Positions 60,455 through 64,000 of a stretch of DNA of 64,000 nt are shown piece by piece. Position numbers and translations under genes: made by a program. The stretch's first letter is position 1. Each line of letters opens with the position of its first letter. Below the pieces are notes generated by a model. It had not been told where the DNA came from and did no database searches. It was given only the letters and a program-made list of their open reading frames with translations. The stretch spans positions 1 to 64,000 of the forward strand of contig CAIZNI010000027.1 of NCBI GenBank assembly GCA_903934295.1. The letters are read 5' to 3'. This DNA comes from an uncultured beta proteobacterium (lineage in GTDB: Bacteria > Pseudomonadota > Gammaproteobacteria > Burkholderiales > Burkholderiaceae_E).

Positions 60455-61537
60455 TCAGCCCTTCTGGCTGGCCATGTAGTTGTCGAACGAGCCCTCGGCC
60501 ACCCGGAACCACTGCGTCAGTTCCTTGTTGTACTTGGAGTACGACGCATACATCGTCTTGAACTCCGGGTACTTCTCCGACCAGTCCTTGTACTGCTCGA
60601 GCGACGCCTTCTGGCAGGCGTCCATCACCGCGCGCGGGAAGGCGCGCAGCTGGGTGCCCCCGCCCACCAGGCGGCGCAGCGCGGTCGGGTTCAGGTGGTC
60701 GTACTTGGCCATCGTCACCGCGTTGCACTCGCCGCAGGCGGCGGCGAACGCGGCCTGGTATTCCTTGGGCAGCGCTTCCCAGGCCTTGGTGTTGACGATC
60801 ATGTGGCCCATCGAGTTGGGCTCCCACCAGCCCGGCGCGTAGTAGAACTTCGCGACCTTGGCAAACCCGAGCTTCTCGTCATCGAACGGGCCGATCCACT
60901 CGGCCGCGTCGATCGCGCCCTTTTCCAGCGACGGGTAGATGTCGCCGGCTGCGATCTGCTGGGGCACCACGCCCAGCCGCGACAGCACCGCGCCCGCGAC
61001 GCCGCCAACCCGGAACTTCAGGCCCTTCAGGTCCTCGACGGTCTTGATTTCCTTGCGGAACCAGCCGCCCATCTGGGTGCCGGTGTTGCCGTAGGCGATC
61101 GCCACGCAGTTGTAGGGCTTGAGAAACTCGTTGAACGCCTGCTCGCCACCGCCGTGGTACCACCAGGCGTTCTGCTGGCGCTGGTTCATGCCGAAGGGCA
61201 GGCAAGTGGCGAAGGCCATCGCGGGGTTCTTGCCGAAGTAGTAGTACATCGCGGTCTGGCCGGCTTCGACCGTCCCCGCCTGCACCGCGTCGAGCACCTG
61301 CAGCCCGGGCACGACCTCGCCTGCCGCGAAATTGGTGATCTTGAACTTGCCGCCGGTGAGCTCGCCGACCCGCTTGGCGACGAATTCGGCCGCGCCCCAG
61401 AGCGTGTCCAGACTCTTCGGAAAGCTGGAAGTCAGACGCCAGCGAATTTCCGGGAGTGTTTGTGCGATGGCCGGCGCGGCGCCGGTCGCAAGAATGGCGG
61501 CCAACCCGCCGTGACTGACGAAATCCCGACGCTGCAT
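60455..61537 (-). CDS. TRAP transporter substrate-binding protein (TakP/DctP-like)
   Basis: 360 aa. Twin-arginine signal (QRRDFV, then GGLAAILATGAAPAIA, cleavage about residue 26). The mature sequence SFPKSLDTLWGAAEFVAKRV, AAGEVVPGLQVLDAVQ.GTV, GQTAMYYYFGK, NTGTQMGGWFRKEI and AAEWIGPFDDEKLGF closely follow Rhodobacter TakP, an alpha-keto-acid binding protein. The QM membrane subunits are not in the window. SD AGGAG 7 nt before the ATG at 61537. Confidence 0.9.
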   Translation of the reverse strand: MQRRDFVSHGGLAAILATGAAPAIAQTLPEIRWRLTSSFPKSLDTLWGAAEFVAKRVGELTGGKFKITNFAAGEVVPGLQVLDAVQAGTVEAGQTAMYYYFGKNPAMAFATCLPFGMNQRQQNAWWYHGGGEQAFNEFLKPYNCVAIAYGNTGTQMGGWFRKEIKTVEDLKGLKFRVGGVAGAVLSRLGVVPQQIAAGDIYPSLEKGAIDAAEWIGPFDDEKLGFAKVAKFYYAPGWWEPNSMGHMIVNTKAWEALPKEYQAAFAAACGECNAVTMAKYDHLNPTALRRLVGGGTQLRAFPRAVMDACQKASLEQYKDWSEKYPEFKTMYASYSKYNKELTQWFRVAEGSFDNYMASQKG

Positions 61538-61672
61538 GCGTGTCTCCTGTGATCGGGTGATGGACCGGGCGCCGGTTGAACCGGTCGCGCCCGGCGCGCG
61601 GCAAAATGCCACCCGCGCAAAGCTGCGCCATGCCCGTGCCGCCGTCAAGCCCCCCGGGGCCGAAGCGACCGA

Positions 61673-62059
61673 TTACTGCGCGCTCTGGCTCTCGTCGCCG
61701 GAGTCGTAGGGCACCGCGCCGCGCTTGACTTCGGCCATGTCGAGCGCGCGCACCTGACCGATCAGGTCGTTGAGCGCGCCCCGCGGCAGGGCTCCGGCCT
61801 GCTCGAACACCAGGACCTGTTCCCGGAACACCATCAGGGTGGGGATCGAGCGCACCTGGAAGTGCGACGACAGCGCCTGTTCCTCGTCGGTGTTGACCTT
61901 CACGAACTTGATGTCGGCATGGTCCTCGGACACCTGCTCGAAGACGGGCGCGAAGCCCTTGCACGGGCCGCACCAGGGGGCCCAGAAGTCGACCACCACG
62001 ATCTCGTGGTCGGTGACGGTGCTGTCGAACTCCGCGGTGGTCAGGTCTTGTACGGACAT
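61673..62059 (-). CDS. Thioredoxin family protein
   Basis: 128 aa. Active site WAPWCGPCKGF with Cys30 and Cys33, cis-Pro loop in RSIPTLMVF. About 18 residues longer than E. coli thioredoxin, with an acidic/polar C-terminal tail (PYDSGDESQSAQ). It reduces disulfides in the cytoplasm (no signal peptide). SD AGGAGC precedes ATG 62059. Divergent from acyl-CoA synthetase 2, sharing a 224-bp control region. Confidence 0.9.
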   Translation of the reverse strand: MSVQDLTTAEFDSTVTDHEIVVVDFWAPWCGPCKGFAPVFEQVSEDHADIKFVKVNTDEEQALSSHFQVRSIPTLMVFREQVLVFEQAGALPRGALNDLIGQVRALDMAEVKRGAVPYDSGDESQSAQ

Positions 62060-62178
62060 GGGCTGCTCCTGGTGGTGAAATCCGAGTCTAGCCTGAGGGC
62101 GTTCCGGTGCGCGAGGGCGGTTCCGGGGCGGCGGGTCGATTCTTGACCGGACGTCGGCGTGCGGGGGAAGATGCAGCC

Positions 62179-62192
62179 ATACCGGTCGGTAT
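62179..62192. promoter_or_regulatory. TetR-type operator-like palindrome ATACCGGTCGGTAT
   Basis: The arms ATACCG and CGGTAT are perfect complements around GT. It lies 92 bp upstream of acyl-CoA synthetase 2, in the divergent spacer with thioredoxin. Such ACCG(N2)CGGT palindromes are common for TetR-family repressors, and a TetR-family gene follows the synthetase at 63923. Confidence 0.6.
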
Positions 62193-62198
62193 TTCGTG

Positions 62199-62254
62199 CG
62201 CACCCGAATGCGCATCCGAACCCACACCCGAACGCACAGCCGAACCCACACCCG
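62199..62254. repeat. 12-bp tandem repeat upstream of acyl-CoA synthetase 2
   Basis: Units starting at 62199, 62211, 62223, 62235 and 62247 (partial) follow the pattern CRCAYCCGAAYS with few substitutions. The array lies between the TetR-like palindrome (62179-62192) and the start codon at 62284, that is, in the probable leader of the mRNA. Confidence 0.75.
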
Positions 62255-62283
62255 CCCTCCGCCGTCTTCGCCCGAGAACCGCC

Positions 62284-63909
62284 ATGGACTGGAACACCCT
62301 CACGATCGGCGAGGCGCTGCGCGCCACCGCGGGCCGCTTTCCGGCGCGCACCGCGCTCACCGGGCTGGGCAGCACCCTCAGCTTCGCCGAGCTCGACCGC
62401 GCCGCCGATGAACTGGCCCATGGCCTGGCCTCGCTTGGCGTGACGCGCGGCGACCAGGTCGCCCTGTGGATGACCAACTGCCCGTCCTGGGTGGTGTGCT
62501 GGATGGCCTGCGCGCGCGCCGGCGCGGTCCTGGTGCCGATCAACACCCGTTTCAAGCCCGACGAGGTCGAGTACATCCTGCGCCAGTCCGATGCGCGCGT
62601 GCTGATCGCGATGGATCGCTTCTGGGACATCGATTTCGCCGGCATGATCGCCACGCTGGTGCCCGAGCTCGCGCAGTCGGCGCCGGGCGCGCTGCAGGCG
62701 TCGCGGCTGCCGCAGCTGCGCTCGGTGGTCCTTTGGGAGTCGGTACCGATGCCCGGCGCCACCCATCTGACGGCGCTGCGCGCCGAGGGGGCGCGGCGCA
62801 TCGCCGCCGGCGCGACCCTGGCGCCCGCCGATCCCGGCGACCCGGTGATCATCGTCTACACCTCGGGCACCACCGGGCATCCGAAGGGCGCGATGCACAG
62901 CCACATCGTGATGCGCAACGCCGCCAATGTGGCGCGGGTGATGCGCATCGGCCCCGACGACGTGATCCTGGGCCACATGCCCTTCTATCACGTGGCCGGC
63001 GCCTTCACCGAGGTGATCCCGATGGTGCTGCTGGGCTGCACGCTGGTCACCCTGGCGCAGTGGATCCCGGACGAGGCGCTCGAGACCATCGAGCGCGAGC
63101 GGGTGACCATCTTCGGTGGCATCCCGACCCACTTCATCGACTGCATCGACGCGATCCGGCGGCGCCCGCGCGACGTCTCGAGCCTGCGCTCGGCCTGGAT
63201 CGGCGGCGCGCCGGTGACCCCCGACGTGGCGATGGCGGCCCGCCAGGAGCTCGGCCTGCAGGCGCTGCAGGCGGTCTACGGCATGACCGAGACCACCGCG
63301 GCCACCGTGTTCAGCGAGTTCGACGCGCCGCTGGACATCCTGTGCGACAACAAGGGCCGCCCGATCGGCGAGTTCGAGGTCGCGGTCTGCGACCCGGCCA
63401 GCGGCGCGCCGCTGGCTGCCGGCGAGACCGGCGAGGTGCGGGTGCGCGGCCATCTGGTCATGCTGGGCTACTACCGCAACCCGGCCGCCACCGCCGAGGC
63501 AATCACCGCCGACGGCTGGTTTCGCACCGGCGATCTCGGCGTCTTCGATGCGGCCGGCTACCTGAAGATCACCGGCCGCCTGAAGGAGATGTTCATCGTC
63601 GGCGGCTCCAACGCCTACCCGGCCGAGATCGAGCGGCTGCTGCAGGGCATGGCGCAGATCCGCCAGGCGGTGGTGGTGGGCGTGCCCGACCGGCGCCTGG
63701 GCGAGGTCGGGTTCGCGTTCGTGCAACTGCACGAGGGCGAACAGCTGGGCGAGCAGCAGATGCGCGAGCATTGCCGGGCCCGCATGGCCGACTACAAGGT
63801 GCCGCGGCATCTGCGCTTCGTGGACGATTTCCCGCGCACCTCGACCGGCAAGATCCAGCGCTTCGTCCTTCAGCAGCAGGCGCGCGACGAACTGGCGGGC
63901 GCCCCTTGA
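62284..63909 (+). CDS. Acyl-CoA synthetase (AMP-forming) 2
   Basis: 541 aa. P-loop VYTSGTTGHPKGAM, YGMTETTAATVF, GDLGVFDAAGYLKITGRLKEMFIVGG and TSTGKIQRF with catalytic Lys. It activates a carboxylic acid as CoA ester. ATG 62284 starts the domain (MDWNTLTIGEAL); the frame is open to 62107 without reason to prefer it. Followed by the TetR-family gene 13 nt later, probably cotranscribed and under its control. Confidence 0.9.
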   Translation: MDWNTLTIGEALRATAGRFPARTALTGLGSTLSFAELDRAADELAHGLASLGVTRGDQVALWMTNCPSWVVCWMACARAGAVLVPINTRFKPDEVEYILRQSDARVLIAMDRFWDIDFAGMIATLVPELAQSAPGALQASRLPQLRSVVLWESVPMPGATHLTALRAEGARRIAAGATLAPADPGDPVIIVYTSGTTGHPKGAMHSHIVMRNAANVARVMRIGPDDVILGHMPFYHVAGAFTEVIPMVLLGCTLVTLAQWIPDEALETIERERVTIFGGIPTHFIDCIDAIRRRPRDVSSLRSAWIGGAPVTPDVAMAARQELGLQALQAVYGMTETTAATVFSEFDAPLDILCDNKGRPIGEFEVAVCDPASGAPLAAGETGEVRVRGHLVMLGYYRNPAATAEAITADGWFRTGDLGVFDAAGYLKITGRLKEMFIVGGSNAYPAEIERLLQGMAQIRQAVVVGVPDRRLGEVGFAFVQLHEGEQLGEQQMREHCRARMADYKVPRHLRFVDDFPRTSTGKIQRFVLQQQARDELAGAP

Positions 63910-63922
63910 GCGCCGGTGCGAG

Positions 63923-64000
63923 ATGACGATCCGCGACGAACTGAAGCTGTTCAAGAAGGAGCGCATCCTCCAGGAGGCCGAGCGCCTGTTCTACGAGCGC
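63923..64000 (+). CDS. TetR-family transcriptional regulator, 5' part only
   Basis: Twenty-six codons are present before the window ends: MTIRDELKLFKKERILQEAE and then RLFYER. The RILQEAERLFYERG-like helix is the standard beginning of the TetR DNA-binding domain. ATG 63923 lies 13 nt after the stop of acyl-CoA synthetase 2. The rest of the gene is outside this window. Confidence 0.75.
   Translation, partial: MTIRDELKLFKKERILQEAERLFYER

Noticed and set aside
62041-63966. A 641-codon minus-strand frame over acyl-CoA synthetase 2
   Set aside because: It is rich in His, Arg and Ala with no domain, and is antisense to an intact ANL enzyme.

Overview
The window is GC-rich chromosomal DNA (about two thirds G+C by eye) from a betaproteobacterium, most likely order Burkholderiales. 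The evidence is the gene order atpIBEFHAGDC followed by a phasin, hemE, priA and rep; a Bug/TctC solute-binding protein; PHA granule biology; and many acyl-CoA and short-chain dehydrogenase genes. No insertion sequence, integrase, CRISPR array or rRNA operon is visible. One tRNA-Arg(CCG) is present.

Region 1 (1-8.5 kb): a PDZ protein with a degenerate trypsin-like domain is divergent from the complete F1Fo ATP synthase operon. The operon has a recognisable sigma-70 promoter (TTGACC, 17 bp, TAAAAT). Region 2 (8.6-22.5 kb): a secreted alpha/beta hydrolase, a gamma-glutamyltransferase, coaA, a phasin with two operator-like palindromes bracketing its promoter, a TPP enzyme, a small Rossmann protein, hemE, then a 350-bp intergenic region with DnaA boxes and an AT-rich stretch. 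After it come priA (reading frame broken and shortened), rep, a membrane-anchored cytochrome c and tRNA-Arg. Region 3 (22.7-29.4 kb): a Tat-exported PhoX-type phosphatase, a sugar-acid dehydratase of the IlvD/Edd family, and a patatin-Omp85 protein.

Region 4 (29.5-64 kb) is dominated by catabolic genes: six short-chain dehydrogenases, a Baeyer-Villiger monooxygenase resembling 4-hydroxyacetophenone monooxygenase, an iron-type alcohol dehydrogenase, an aminotransferase, a 2-hydroxyacid dehydrogenase, two amidohydrolases, an MFS permease, three acyl-CoA dehydrogenases (two probably forming one hetero-oligomer), two MaoC-type hydratases, two acyl-CoA ligases, two MDR reductases and two orphan periplasmic binding proteins (Bug and TakP-like). 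Together they look like uptake, CoA activation and beta-oxidation-like degradation of ketone-, ring- or branched-chain-containing acids; the actual substrate cannot be read from sequence. Embedded among them are a NERD nuclease-helicase, ArfB, a TTC38-like TPR protein, an acetylpolyamine-amidohydrolase-like enzyme and cystathionine beta-lyase. The window ends inside a TetR-family regulator that probably controls the preceding acyl-CoA ligase through a perfect palindrome upstream of it.

The strongest candidates for a second look are the hemE-priA intergenic region (origin-like), the damaged priA beside it, the repeated TGTTGCGATGCA palindromes, and several non-standard translation starts.
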